From assembly GCA_922989275.2 (NCBI GenBank), contig OV277867.1, positions 42,088,070-42,152,069 on the forward strand: 64,000 nucleotides of DNA, in the 5' to 3' direction. The stretch comes from Gari tellinella (lineage: Eukaryota; Mollusca; Bivalvia; Cardiida; Psammobiidae). A model generated the notes under the pieces. The model ran no database searches. It saw only the letters and a list, made by a program, of their open reading frames with translations, and was not told the origin of the DNA. The position numbers were made by a program, and so were the translations under genes. This document shows positions 23,201 through 31,209 of this stretch, piece after piece (the first letter of the stretch is position 1; the number at the start of each line of letters is the position of its first letter).

Positions 23201-23235
23201 AATATCTCTCCCATATCAAGATCTGTGGACTCCAT
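10358..23235 (-). CDS. TIPIN: TIPIN, Timeless-interacting protein (fork protection complex), seven exons, complete
   Basis: Exons on the minus strand: 23109-23235, 22574-22667, 21206-21281, 20351-20599, 17440-17631, 15666-15756, 10358-11253. All have GT-AG borders and the phases close to 1725 nt (574 residues plus stop). The Swi3 domain (about residues 58-150) contains RRPQPKLDPTR, LTGERGIPILPKICEKMKFKGKGHE and KMPFDEVIERVEKLGGKNEV, all close to vertebrate TIPIN. A conserved basic helix, LTPEQIERMERNKQIAREKK, is in exon 6. TIPIN binds Timeless, travels with the replisome and supports ATR-Chk1 signalling through RPA and Claspin; this is known for the family. Human TIPIN is about 300 residues; the excess here is the exon 7 tail, with many SQ/TQ sites and a 9-residue repeat. 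The start ATG at 23233-23235 heads an acidic leader typical of the family. Confidence 0.93.
10715..10885 (-). repeat. 27-bp in-frame tandem repeat in TIPIN exon 7
   Basis: About six 27-bp units encode KDSESIKVP-, KDSERIKDT- and NDSERIKET-like 9-mers. The repeat keeps the frame and varies mostly at Ser/Arg and Asn/Lys positions, so it is probably free to change copy number. Confidence 0.85.
11281..11415. repeat. Family F palindrome next to TIPIN exon 7
   Basis: GGTTATAAATAGTTTGAGTT pairs with AACTCAAAAGCTTTATAACC; inner GATTTGAGCCTAGGCTCAAA. It begins 28 bp upstream of the exon 7 acceptor on the gene strand. Confidence 0.85.
11471..11722. repeat. Family A MITE, inverted orientation
   Basis: TTTAACCCTTTCCCCCCAG to GGCTATTGGGTAAAGGATTAA. 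Confidence 0.82.
11811..15169. mobile_element. 3.36-kb non-autonomous hAT-like element, 8-bp TSD
   Basis: Starts TAGGGATGTG and ends ACCCATCCCTA, flanked by GTATAAAG on both sides (11803-11810 and 15170-15177). It splits a family A palindrome. No transposase ORF is intact. A weak minus-strand stretch near 14785-15087 (CRQISCTTLNLNNHV) hints at a decayed finger but is not convincing. It carries a nested tandem array (12130-13537). Confidence 0.88.
12130..13537. mobile_element. Nested 'pearl'-like element with ~165-bp tandem repeats
   Basis: About seven imperfect 160-170-bp units share GTCCAAATTTTTCTGTGCAT, TTGTCCATATACACACAC and AATACCTCAAGGGACATAG. They are bounded by GTTGTCAGAGAGACAACAAAG with AGCTCGCC on the left and GGCGAGCT on the right. 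Tandem cores between unique ends resemble bivalve pearl-type elements. Confidence 0.75.
15297..15590. repeat. Family A MITE with duplicated core half
   Basis: ACTCATTACCCCATATACTG to TTTATGGGGTAATGGGTTAA. TACTTTGAGCTATGCGCCTT and a second TACTTTGAGCTACC show that the right core half occurs twice. Confidence 0.8.
15666..15756 (-). CDS. TIPIN: TIPIN exon 6
   Basis: Encodes GLTPEQIERMERNKQIAREK, matching the vertebrate TIPIN LTEEQ..RIERNKQLA helix. Acceptor TTTTTGCAG, donor GTAAGA; leaves one base for exon 7. Confidence 0.9.
15904..16157. repeat. Family A MITE
   Basis: TTAACCCATTACCCATTAGC to TTTATGGGGTAATGGGTTAA. Confidence 0.88.
16226..16497 (-). mobile_element. tRNA-derived SINE, Meta-SINE-like central domain
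   Basis: On the minus strand a tRNA-like head (box A TGGCCTAGTGG, box B GAGTTCGAATCCC) is followed by GGAAGGTCGGTGGTTCTACC and a CTTCCTCCACC block. This resembles the conserved centre of molluscan SINEs of the Meta superfamily. The tRNA cannot fold into a normal anticodon arm, so it is a SINE, not a tRNA gene. Confidence 0.75.
16725..16800. repeat. Family C core remnant
   Basis: GCAAACAGTTTGACGCCAGA and TCAGGATCCAAACTATTAAC. Confidence 0.6.
16880..17130. repeat. Family A MITE
   Basis: TTAATCCATTTCCTAATGGC to TTTATGGGATAATGGGTTAA. Confidence 0.85.
17153..17424. repeat. Family D MITE containing the 55-bp SINE tail
   Basis: CAGTAAAACCTCGCTATTAC to GAAAGGTTTTACTG, flanked by TA. It ends 15 bp from the donor of TIPIN exon 5. 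Confidence 0.88.
17211..17265 (-). mobile_element. 55-bp SINE-tail insertion with 12-bp target duplication
   Basis: A fragment containing GGCTCTAAATGACC (minus) and an ATTCATTCATT tail interrupts a family D palindrome. It is flanked by identical TGTATAATAGAG copies (17199-17210 and 17266-17277). The tail matches the one at 47460-47526, so this is an extremely 5'-truncated retroposition. Confidence 0.8.
17440..17631 (-). CDS. TIPIN: TIPIN exon 5
   Basis: 64 codons in phase 0. Begins with an acidic segment (EADLDELWDDLLREEDDL) and continues as a Pro/Ser/Thr-rich linker. Acceptor TACTTACAG, donor GTAAGA. A family D palindrome ends about 15 bp beyond the donor. Confidence 0.85.
17651..17770. repeat. 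Family D, degenerate
   Basis: CAGTAAAACTTCTTTAAACC, GGGAGCTTTCCGTCTTTACT and CCTGCATTAAGCTGCC, in the intron upstream of TIPIN exon 5. Confidence 0.55.
17811..18002. repeat. Family E MITE
   Basis: CAGGGCTCCAGATAAGAGAG to CTTATCTGTAGCTCTG. Core CCTATGGTGTTACTACTCAT and partner. Confidence 0.85.
18049..19207. mobile_element. 1.16-kb hAT-like MITE with ATTCGAAT-rich ends, 8-bp TSD
   Basis: Begins TAGGGATGGGACCGAATT and ends AATTCCCATCCCTA, flanked by GTATAAAC at 18041-18048 and 19208-19215. Subterminal ATTCGAATATTCG clusters occur at both ends. No transposase is encoded. It lies in TIPIN intron 4. Confidence 0.88.
19260..19625. repeat. Inverted-pair element, copy 1
   Basis: Contains AATGTAGCGCCGTTGCTT, ACGGGTAGTCGTAGAGATGC, a CGGCCTAAAGGCC palindrome and TCGATTGCACGATAAAACAC. 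The reverse complement of the same blocks occurs at 21484-21790. Both lie in introns of TIPIN, on either side of exons 3 and 4. Confidence 0.7.
19825..20060. repeat. Family A, degenerate
   Basis: AACAGATTGAAAATGAAGCA core with partner; CCCTGTATTACATATACTG in place of the usual end. Confidence 0.7.
20093..20345. repeat. Family A MITE overlapping the TIPIN exon 4 donor
   Basis: TTAACCTTTTACTCCATTGC to GTTTATGGGGGAATGAGTTAA. The terminal TTAA (20342-20345) overlaps position +6 of the splice donor. Confidence 0.9.
20351..20599 (-). CDS. TIPIN: TIPIN exon 4
   Basis: 83 codons, phase 0 at both ends. Encodes the second half of the Swi3 domain (MRCLEHWSHRLFPKMPFDEV, then KNEVKTCVKKMRLDMPILND) and an Asp-rich run. 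The donor GTATGT overlaps the terminal TTAA of a family A palindrome; the acceptor region is repeated four times in tandem. Confidence 0.93.
20601..20785. repeat. Four-copy tandem repeat (41 bp) spanning TIPIN exon 4 acceptor
   Basis: AATACAGTATCTGACGTACA-like blocks start at 20604, 20657, 20698 and 20739, each joined to a family D end (AGTAAAACCTCTCTATTAC). On the gene strand each copy ends CTGTATTGYAG, like the real acceptor. Confidence 0.85.
21206..21281 (-). CDS. TIPIN: TIPIN exon 3
   Basis: Acceptor TTTTTAAG, donor GTAAAA. Encodes LTGERGIPILPKICEKM and KFKGKGHE, the most conserved block of Swi3/TIPIN. Confidence 0.93.
21345..21483. repeat. Family B (B3 subtype), truncated right
   Basis: TTAACTCTTTCAACACCATG, then AACAGTGTAGACCCAGATCA and partner. 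Confidence 0.8.
21484..21790. repeat. Inverted-pair element, copy 2
   Basis: Reverse-oriented relative of 19260-19625 with the shared blocks ACTACCCGTGTTCGATTGCA and AAGCAACGGCGCTACATTTC. Confidence 0.7.
21886..22234. repeat. Family D split by a family A insertion
   Basis: CAGAAAAACCTCTCTATTAC...ACAGC (21886-21953), then a full A element, then AGCAAGGAGACAGTAAATC (22206-22234). The break falls on the TTAA in the D core. Confidence 0.8.
21954..22205. repeat. Family A MITE nested in D
   Basis: TTAACCCATTACCCCATAGC to TTTATGGGGTAATGGGTTAA, both TTAA copies explained by the host site GCTTAAAGC. Confidence 0.9.
22235..22485. repeat. Family B (B2) MITE nested in a palindrome centre
   Basis: TTAACTCTTTCCTCCCTGAA to GACTAGGGCTCAAAGAGTTAA, with GAATGCCCA before and GGCGTAAAAAGG after. 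Confidence 0.88.
22574..22667 (-). CDS. TIPIN: TIPIN exon 2
   Basis: Acceptor TTTATAG, donor GTTTGC. Encodes AEVLQRLKDLSKGAAKKV then IRRPQPKLDPTR, the start of the Swi3 domain. Confidence 0.92.
22800..22978. repeat. Family G palindromic MITE (TA-flanked)
   Basis: CAGTCGAACTTCGTTATCTC to TTCGAAGTTCGACTG between TA dinucleotides. Core TTTCAAAGTTAAAACGTGGC. Confidence 0.85.
23109..23235 (-). CDS. TIPIN: TIPIN exon 1
   Basis: Starts at ATG (CAT at 23233-23235) and encodes an acidic leader, MESTDLDMGEIFDEDGRDDD, with 42 codons plus one base. The donor is GTTAGT (minus), at 23103-23108. Confidence 0.85.
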
Positions 23236-23270
23236 GGATCACTGGCAATATATAATATAACGAGATAAGT

Positions 23271-23330
23271 AACAGTAAAACCTCTCTATTACAGCTTCAA
23301 AATTGTGTTAATTATTAGGTGTTCAGGTGC
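23271..23330. repeat. Family D left end
   Basis: CAGTAAAACCTCTCTATTAC followed by AATTATTAGGTGTTCAGGTG. Confidence 0.65.
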
Positions 23331-23534
23331 TCTAGATACCACTAAGCCATGCAGTCTACTACAGGTCATTCGGTCTACTTTGGAAATTAAGAATTGTAAG
23401 ATGACTGTAAGAGTGGTGACAACGCATACACCGTTTCATGTTTGGTATTATATGTTGGCAGCAACATAGCCGGAAAAAATGTGTTTTTGTGAGGCTTCCG
23501 GAAATGTAGGAATGGTCCGTTTTATGAGAATCAA

Positions 23535-23757
23535 GGATATAGCTCAGTAGTAGAGCGTCCACTTGCAGTCCGGGAGGTTGCGGGTTCAATCCCTGGCCGG
23601 GTCGAACTAAAGACTTGAAAATTGGATGTAATGGCTTCCATCCTTGGCACTCAGGATTTCGTGTTAGCATTATGACGTGTTCGTCGGTGTCACTGTCAGC
23701 ATAAAGTGACAGGCCAGGTACAGTCCTACTGGTGCACCTAAAAAGTATACCTTCTAA
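23535..23757 (+). mobile_element. tRNA-derived SINE
   Basis: tRNA-like head with box A TAGCTCAGTAGTAGAGCG and box B GGTTCAATCCC, followed by a body (CTTGGCACTCAG, GTGTCACTGTCAGC). The body after the CCGGGTC stem marks it as a SINE rather than a tRNA gene. Confidence 0.7.
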
Positions 23758-23852
23758 CAATGATTTATATATTAACTATCTATGGTATACATGGTGTCTG
23801 CTTCTCACAATCATCAGTATTGATGGAGAGAAATAATAAATAGAAATAGAAA

Positions 23853-24077
23853 GTGGCTGTAGAGGTGGGATCGATAGACTGCCCCGTTAGCTCAGTCGGT
23901 AGAGCGCCGGTCTAGAGGTGGTCGTGGGTTCGAGTCCCACCTCGGGACGGGCAGACATTTTTCCCCCATTCACTTTAATGGTGTCAGAAGTAGAATGACG
24001 GCCCAGGCAGCGGGAGTCATTCGCCATTCGGTCTTCGTGAGAGCTTTTAAAGCTCTGAAAAATGAAGGGCGATGAGT
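23853..24077 (+). mobile_element. tRNA-like SINE unit (first of a tandem pair)
   Basis: Contains GTTAGCTCAGTCGGTAGAGC and GTGGGTTCGAGTCCCAC, intact A and B boxes, then a non-tRNA body. The acceptor arms do not pair as in a mature tRNA. The preceding TGTAGAGGTGGGATCGAT recurs about 225 bp later. Confidence 0.65.
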
Positions 24078-24199
24078 GTAGTGGTTGTAGAGGTGTGATC
24101 GATTAGCTCAATCGTTAAAGCACTGGACTAGTGTTGAGGTGGTCGTGGTTTCGAGTCCAACCTCGAGCGGACATTTCCCCTGAACATTCACTTTAAATA
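24078..24199 (+). mobile_element. Decayed tRNA-like SINE unit (second of the pair)
   Basis: GATTAGCTCAATCGTTAAAG and GTGGTTTCGAGTCCAAC are mutated A and B boxes of the preceding unit, with the same flanking TGTAGAGGTGTGATCGAT and a shared TCACTTTAA end. Confidence 0.6.
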
Positions 24200-24330
24200 A
24201 CAGCCCGGTAGTTCAGTGAGGGTAGCGCTGGACAGGCAGGTCGTTGATTCGTGCCCAACCTCGGCTGGACATAAACAACAGACACTTTATGCATCCCGTA
24301 ACTGAGAGGAGAGGTCGGGGCATAAAAGGT
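24200..24330 (+). mobile_element. Third degenerate tRNA-like unit
   Basis: GGTAGTTCAGTGAGGGTAGC and GTTGATTCGTGCCCAAC look like decayed A and B boxes of another tRNA-derived sequence directly after the tandem pair. Confidence 0.45.
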
Positions 24331-24506
24331 CTAAAACAACTTACGAATGTTTAAAACGGGGATTTGCCTACAGTATTTTGCCCTTAGATATATTATCGAC
24401 AGTTCTTGAAATCCGCGGGAATATGTCTTACCGGTGCTTTGTTTTGGTGTGGCTATTAAACCATACGGTGTAAAAATTTATCGCCCCAAAATTGGCTATT
24501 AATACG

Positions 24507-26592
24507 GATTCCGGGTCGTTTCGCGCCCAAGCCGTTTCCTCCCTGGTCGTTTCCACCCTGGTCGTTTCGCTCCCAAATGAGACCGAGTCGTTTCGCCCCC
24601 TAAGGGCTAGTCGTTTCGCCCCCAATTTTATAAACTTACTAAATATATGTATGTTATCCCATAAACTTAAGTTTTAAGTTTCATGTAATAAAAATTAATA
24701 GAAAATCAATTTTTCTTTGTCCCATTTTGTATTTGTAAAACAATAAAAGTGTGAAAAATATAATGTATTGTGTTATTTGTTCTTAATATTTCTAATACTT
24801 TTGTAAACTTATTTCATATTTGAAATTTGTAATCATATTTATTAAAGAATAGCTACAAACAATTTAATAATAATTACATTGTTATTGTTTGATTGTATTA
24901 ACTGTTTAAACATAACATGATTGCCATAGTAACACATAATTATTTTAACACTTGAATGTGTTAATATGACGACAATTTGTTATCTTTCACTCACGTAAGT
25001 GTCAAATAATTCGCGAACGTGCGAGGGCATAAAGAATGTCCACGGTACCATCAAACAGGTGTTAATTTGCTTTGTTTATTGCACCTTGTTTGTTGCTTTT
25101 TTTCACGAACTTTGATGTTTAATGAGGGATTATAATTAAGAAAACCAAACCCGTCATTTAAAATTGAAACAACCGATTTGAATAGAAATATATTTTGATA
25201 GGTTTTAAGGTAATTACAGGTTGTCATTAAATATTATTGAACGATGATTCAATGAAAATTAGAGTAAATCGCGTTTGATTGTTTTTTTTTAGATAATTAT
25301 ATTGTATATGCAATTTTACTGAAGACGGAAAAAAAAGATACTAATAAAAGGTGGTTTTCAAGATGTTCTCATTATATCGCTCTAAATTGTTGATAGGCTA
25401 TAATTTATGTGCGTGAGTGAAAAAAGTTCTAAGACAGGATTTGTGAATAGTGATTTAAAATACGGTTGTGTCTTTAAAATAATATTGGATTGAGGAATAA
25501 TTAAGTAAGATAGTGGCATATGCTGTGGTTCACTTTGTTTTTTTTTGTGTTCACAATGAGTGACATTTGCATAGCATGCGAGCAAGTGGTACGTAAACTA
25601 CAAGAAGCAATAACATGTGACGGTTTTGGTCGATGGCACGTGCAATTCAGGTTATTAGTCCTTTTATTATTTATTATTTAAAAAAAACATGTTACCACAT
25701 TCACTGCCATGATAATGTATTAACCATTACACCAATGTATCCCGAATATATTGGTTAATTGCAAAAAGCTTCGATACTGATCAGTTGCAGAATATAATTC
25801 GGCGTATGATCAGGGTCAAAACTGTTTGACATTTTTTGAATTTAATCTATTTATATATAAAATAACATTGAAATACAGACGATCCACTTTTTGACAGGTT
25901 GATGGCATGCCCGAGAATGGATTATAGAAATTGTAAACCTTTATATCGTTGCTCATTAAGCACGTGCATTGACGACTTTTCAATGTCTTGAATTTGTTAG
26001 TTTGGTCATCTTAAATATAGATATATTTCGATTTCACTGTAGCCATGTAGCCTAAGATTTAAGAATGAGAATTAAACTATTTTTTAAAAATGTTGAATAT
26101 GTAATATTGCCGTGCACGTAAAACACGTGCATTATTACCATGGTTGTAACTATTATATTATTAACCTGCAGATTTAATCTTTATGTATTAACTTTCACTG
26201 ATTATCTCGAATACATTTATGTCGAACGTTGAAAAGGTAATAAAAAAAATGGCATCTATTTTACGTTTATATATAAATACTTAGAGTGCCAAAAAAATTC
26301 CTACCTTTTTATATGAGTTTCTCGTTAAGTTGAGACATACAAACAGTAACATACATACAGTAGCATGATCAATATCCCGTCTTACAGTACTTGCTAACAT
26401 CAAATTTCTATCTGAACACCATTCGATTAAAATAACCAATAAATGTACGTTAATTTTTAACAGAGATATACTGTAATTACATATTTGATATTGGGTGCGA
26501 AACGACCAGGGGCGAAACGACTAGGGTGGAAACGGCTTGGGCGCGAAACATCCAAGGTGCGAAATTGTTTGGGCGCGAAACGTCTTGTCACC
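24507..26592. mobile_element. 2.09-kb non-autonomous element with GTCGTTTCGC subterminal repeats, 9-bp TSD
   Basis: Both ends hold several spaced copies of GTCGTTTCGCxCCC, inverted relative to each other (24510-24620 and 26490-26585). ATTAATACG flanks it at 24498-24506 and 26593-26601. The AT-rich interior has no ORF of note. A 9-bp duplication is usual for Mutator-like elements; the assignment is inference. Confidence 0.8.
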
Positions 26593-26599
26593 ATTAATA

Positions 26600-27400
26600 C
26601 GTACATGTGAGATCTTAGAGACTGAAAACCAAATTATATTATATATATTGTATATTGGAAAAAGAAAAGAAAACACTAAAATAAAAACAAATTTGTAGCA
26701 TAATCGTGCAGCTGGTATTAAAAAGATATCATTAATCTAAAAAATATCCTAAAGATAAGTTGCCAATTCTTAGGTATTTTGATATTTTCCTGTGCATGCT
26801 TTCTTACACTGTCTACTATACGGAGTAAATTTAACCCATTTTGCATAGTTTGCGCATGCAGAGGCAGACTGTATGTCAACACGAATCATTCGTGATGTCA
26901 AGTCTAAGGTTCGAATACCACAAAGTTTTTTGGGTTTTTTTTTTAAATGCATTTTTTCAAACAGAATTTCTTATCCTAAACTAATATATACGTGGTTATA
27001 ATTATTTATAAGCGTTTGAAATATATTTACATTTTTTTCTTCCAACACAATTTGTTTTTCAGTCTCTTTATGGTCCACATTGTCGTACACTGCACTGGAC
27101 ACGTCTGAGGAATTGAAAATCATTGCCTACTCAAAGTTACCATGTACATTCAGGGGCGTAGCTTGGAAGAAATGTATGTGTAGGCCTAATATGAGGAGGG
27201 TCAGTACATATATCTAGCAATTATCTAAATTATATGCGAATGATTTAAGGAAAAACAAGTTTCCTGCATTTCTACCAACATCGATGTCCATGGTCATTTG
27301 CACATGAATCAGTGCAAGTGCAGACAGAAAGACATTCGCAGGGCCGTAGAAAGCAACATGCGATGTGTGGGTGGGTACACAGGTCAGGGGTGGAGCTAGA
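26600..27400. other. AT-rich spacer, no gene seen
   Basis: Holds one weak tRNA-like stretch (AAGGTTCGAATACCAC near 26910) followed by poly-T, possibly an old SINE. Otherwise no recognisable feature. Confidence 0.4.
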
Positions 27401-28045
27401 AGGATTGGTGTGCGCATTCTTACTAGGGGGTTAGGGACATGCTCCCCGGGATTTGTTTTTATTCCTAGATGGTCTCTGGCGCGTTCTAAGGGAGTTCCCC
27501 GCATTTCAAACAGGTATCATATAAACATATATCTCTATAATTATGTAAAAATAATCAACTCAAAATAACATAATTATTTGACCTAGAATAATACGTTTTT
27601 CGACAAGTTGCCTTTTCCAGCCATTCATCTGTAATCCCCACCCATATCCAGCAGGATTCGTAAATTTCTCTTATTAGGGTGTTTGTGGATTTGGGTTTTT
27701 AGGGGGGGGGGGGGGGTCCGGGGGCATGCTCCCCCGGAACTTTTCTATTCCTAGATGGTCTCTGGTGCGTTCTGGGGGCGGTTCGTGCATTAAAAAATTG
27801 TATAATACATCTATGTAAAAATTCGATTCAAAATAACAAATTATTTAATTTAGAATAATATTTTTCGATGATATGTATTCCAGCAGTTAATTTCTAACCC
27901 CTACTATATACCCACTCTAATTAGTGTACGCACTCATAATAGGGGGCTTGGTCCGGGGGAATGCCTTCCTGTGAACATTTTTATTCCTACATGGTCTCTG
28001 GTGCGCTTTGAGGGCGTTTCAGGCATTCAAACCAGGTAAAATACT
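27400..28045. repeat. Degenerate tandem triplication (~240-290-bp units)
   Basis: ATTCCTAGATGGTCTCTGG recurs at 27461, 27747 and 27983 with similar AT-rich spacers (TCAAAATAACA, TAGAATAATA) and GGGG-rich leaders. No coding capacity is seen. Confidence 0.65.
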
Positions 28046-29570
28046 TACATTTTAAGATCAATGTCGTTTTACTAATTATTGGGGGAGCAGGTACATGTAT
28101 TCGTTTCATGGAACCGAATAACCATATGGTAGCAAACACGCAGCGGTACAAGTCCTTGTTCGGTTGTTTTTTGTTTTTGATTTTGCATTCTTACTAGATA
28201 TGATCGGCCCTTGGCTGAAGTTCTTACCTAAGTTGTGTGTTTCACTGGGCATTGTACAGTGTTCAGTTGCTTCACACTAACACAATAGGTAAGAAATGAA
28301 ACCAATGGGGCCAATAGAAAAAAGTTGTTATCCTTTTGAGCAGAGGGAACCGATCTCAAATCATCTTTAGAGATTATGCGAGATGAAGCACCCTTAAAGT
28401 TTTACTTTGTCAGAATGGAGTTGCTCATGGGAAGCTATGTTCAGCTCTGTTACTTGCCTGGTTTAGTGGAGTGCGCCAATATGGTTCATCTCATTCAATA
28501 GCAGCTCTATACCCTTTATTGGGTATTTAAAATCCTCTAAATACGGAGCATTGTTGCCTATATGGCGAGGTAATTGAAAACAGCTATGCACGTAATCCTC
28601 CAGCTTGACAGACAATACTGTCTGTACCAAGCTGTCCTGTGAGTGTTAAGCACAGGTACGCCAACAACAACAACTATATATGATATTTATAATTATGTTT
28701 CAATTTCGCTACAGTACTTCAATTACATCGCATTTTACTCAACTGAATTATAAAGAAGCACATGTCAGATACTGGGAATATCCGACTAACCGTTTGGGGG
28801 ACGGGTACTGGGACTGAAGACATGATGGTCAGGATCCTTGTAACAACTTCTTGGTATCCTCATCGATAGAGGGTACTATAAGATATTCGACGTCGGAATA
28901 ATTCAGAACATTTTCAGAAATGATCAATTATGTTTACATGTTATAATAAAGTGTTTTCCGGAATGTTTTTCAACCGAGTCTGTGTAAAATGCAATCGTAG
29001 CGTTCAACCTCTGAATTCGTCGAGATAGGCATTGTAGTCGAGATTCTGACGTTCGAGATTCTGGTGCTCGACTGTAGTTTGTTTCATGAAACTCAATGAA
29101 TGAAGTTTGGTATTGAGAACGGTAGAATAATGCAGGATGTATTATTAAGCTGAAATGTGTATTACAAACTTATTTTTGAATGAATTATTGAAAAAATGAT
29201 CGATTTATTGACGAAAATCGTGTAAGTTACTAAAAATAGATGCAACTATATTTTATGTATACACGTAAATATAATATTTTGCACGCGTAAATTGCTACCT
29301 TAGGATCTTAAATGGCTATTTGAAATTAATTATAGTTATAAGATTTAAAAAAAAAAAAATTACGGCGAAATATGTGAACAGTTGTTACGCATACAACTTA
29401 TAATGCGAGTTGACCCTTAGAATGCAGGTTATAGAGCGTGAATGTTGGTGTGAATGATAGAATAAGTAGCAAACCGATCCATGTTAGACGCCGAGTTCCT
29501 CGGTCGCTGGTCTGGATCTAATCTGTCTGCATAAGCCTAACAGTCGTGAAGTAAGTCTGCAGTAATTCTA
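28046..29570. other. AT-rich spacer, no gene seen
   Basis: No ORF, palindrome or family resemblance found, apart from short CTCGAGATTCT-like phrases near 29030-29070 that resemble family G ends. Confidence 0.4.
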
Positions 29571-29783
29571 TTAACCCTTATCCTGCGGTGATGTCGTCTG
29601 CTTCAAAATTGTCGTCTGCAAAATTTATTTAATCTAGATTTATACATTTTTAAAGTAAAGAAACCTAAAGACGAGCGTCAAACAGTTTGGATCCAGATCA
29701 GACGCCGCGTTACGCGGCGTCTGATCTGGATCCAAACTGTTTGCAAAAATCAGTAAAGTCGCGACCAGCCGGCAAAGGGTTAA
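29571..29783. repeat. Family C MITE
   Basis: TTAACCCTTATCCTGCGG to CCGGCAAAGGGTTAA. Core AAACAGTTTGGATCCAGATC and perfect partner through GCGTTACGC. Confidence 0.9.
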
Positions 29784-29855
29784 AAGATTATTTACATATG
29801 AATCAAGCAAGATTTAAATATGAGAATGACTTTTTAATTTAATAAGTATACGCGT

Positions 29856-30090
29856 GTTAACCCATTTAACCCTATTGTCTACTAAAGTGGACAATGTCAA
29901 ACAGTGTAGACCCTGGTGAGACGTCGCGTTACACGGTGTCTCATCATGGTCTGCACTGTTTGCTATATAATCTTGAATATTTTTCAGTAAAGACAAACAA
30001 CGCAGTCATGTCTTTAATGAAACAAGTGACCTTTGTATAGGTGAAATGAAAACTGCTAGCGAGTATACAGTAGATCTATAAAAGGGTTAA
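29856..30090. repeat. Family B/C hybrid palindrome
   Basis: TTAACCCATTTAACCCTATT; core AAACAGTGTAGACCCTGGTG with a CGTCGCGTTACACGGTG centre typical of C; right end AAAAGGGTTAA. Confidence 0.75.
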
Positions 30091-30253
30091 TATCAATTGG
30101 ACGTGAGATTAATCTTCTTTTTTTTCTTCTTTTTTTTTTTAAAATAAACTGATAAATATTCTAGTAATCCACTTTATTGTTTCATCAAAATTCTATACAT
30201 AAAACAAAACAATGTTACACGTAAGCACATATAATGCATTTAATCTTTTCAAT

Positions 30254-30390
30254 TAACCCATTACCCCGCGGCGCATACACATGGTGTCTGCTTTAGAAGA
30301 TAGTTTAAAAGATATTGCTATTGCGTGTATAAATAGCGAAATGAATGTCGAACATCCAAACAGTTAGATTTTCTCGGCGTCCGGGTATTG
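30254..30390. repeat. Family C left part
   Basis: TTAACCCATTACCCCGCGGC, GGTGTCTGCTTTAG, then CCAAACAGTTAGATTTTCTC. Confidence 0.5.
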
Positions 30391-30937
30391 TCCAGGTTGC
30401 CTGTAACTTTTATTGCTAAAACATTTTACAGTGAGGTTACAAGGGATAATATACATGTATATTATAACTACATGTATATTATATTTGAGACAATATACAT
30501 CTATGTTATTGTTGGCTTCTTATGTTTGATGCGAAGTAAATGTACTTAGCGATATTGGATACACAAAGGTAACAATATATACAATTATACAATATATTAC
30601 AGTTTGTAACCTGATCAGATGCCGAGTTACACAATGGCACAATGATGACATACACATTTTATTCAATGGGGGTTAATTTATTCCTTAAAGTAAAATTTCA
30701 TGTAAACTCTAAAGTTAAAATAATAAGGAATGTAATCATTCAATTTCATCGCGTGTGCATTTTAAATAAAAATATACAATTTTAACTCTGAAATTTAACT
30801 CCTTTTCTCCTTTAATTCAAGTATATTTTGGTAAATTATCATCAAATTATATTAATGTTTCCTTATTTATGATTTAAATTGATTCTCCGCTTTTAATTAC
30901 TACAGATTCATTAAGTTTTCACTATTTTAAATATTTG

Positions 30938-31030
30938 GTAGCAAAACGTCCGGGTAGCGAAACGACTTCAGGTTGGGTAGCGAAACGACTGTAGCAAAAC
31001 GTCCGGGGTAGCGAAACATCTGGTAACCGA
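30938..31030. mobile_element. Solo end with GTAGCGAAACGAC repeats
   Basis: Five spaced GTAGC(A/G)AAACG motifs resemble the subterminal repeats of the 24507-26592 element. No matching left end was found nearby. Confidence 0.5.
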
Positions 31031-31209
31031 TAATCATATAAACATCTAATATATTATCCCTGATTGGTGCAAGAATCTCCGATCAGCAGGATAAGGTTTA
31101 AATCATTGTTTTGCACTTCTGCAGATGATAGCTTCTATAAGTAGTCATGCTATATTTTACATAGTTGTTTGTAGAATACAGTCTCTGTACTGCAATCAAA
31201 ATCTATCAA

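Noticed and set aside
23880..23955. Functional tRNA gene
   Set aside because: A and B boxes are good but the acceptor and anticodon arms do not pair properly and a SINE-like body follows.
28320..28680. Higher-GC stretch that could be a gene fragment
   Set aside because: All frames carry stops and no family resemblance was seen.
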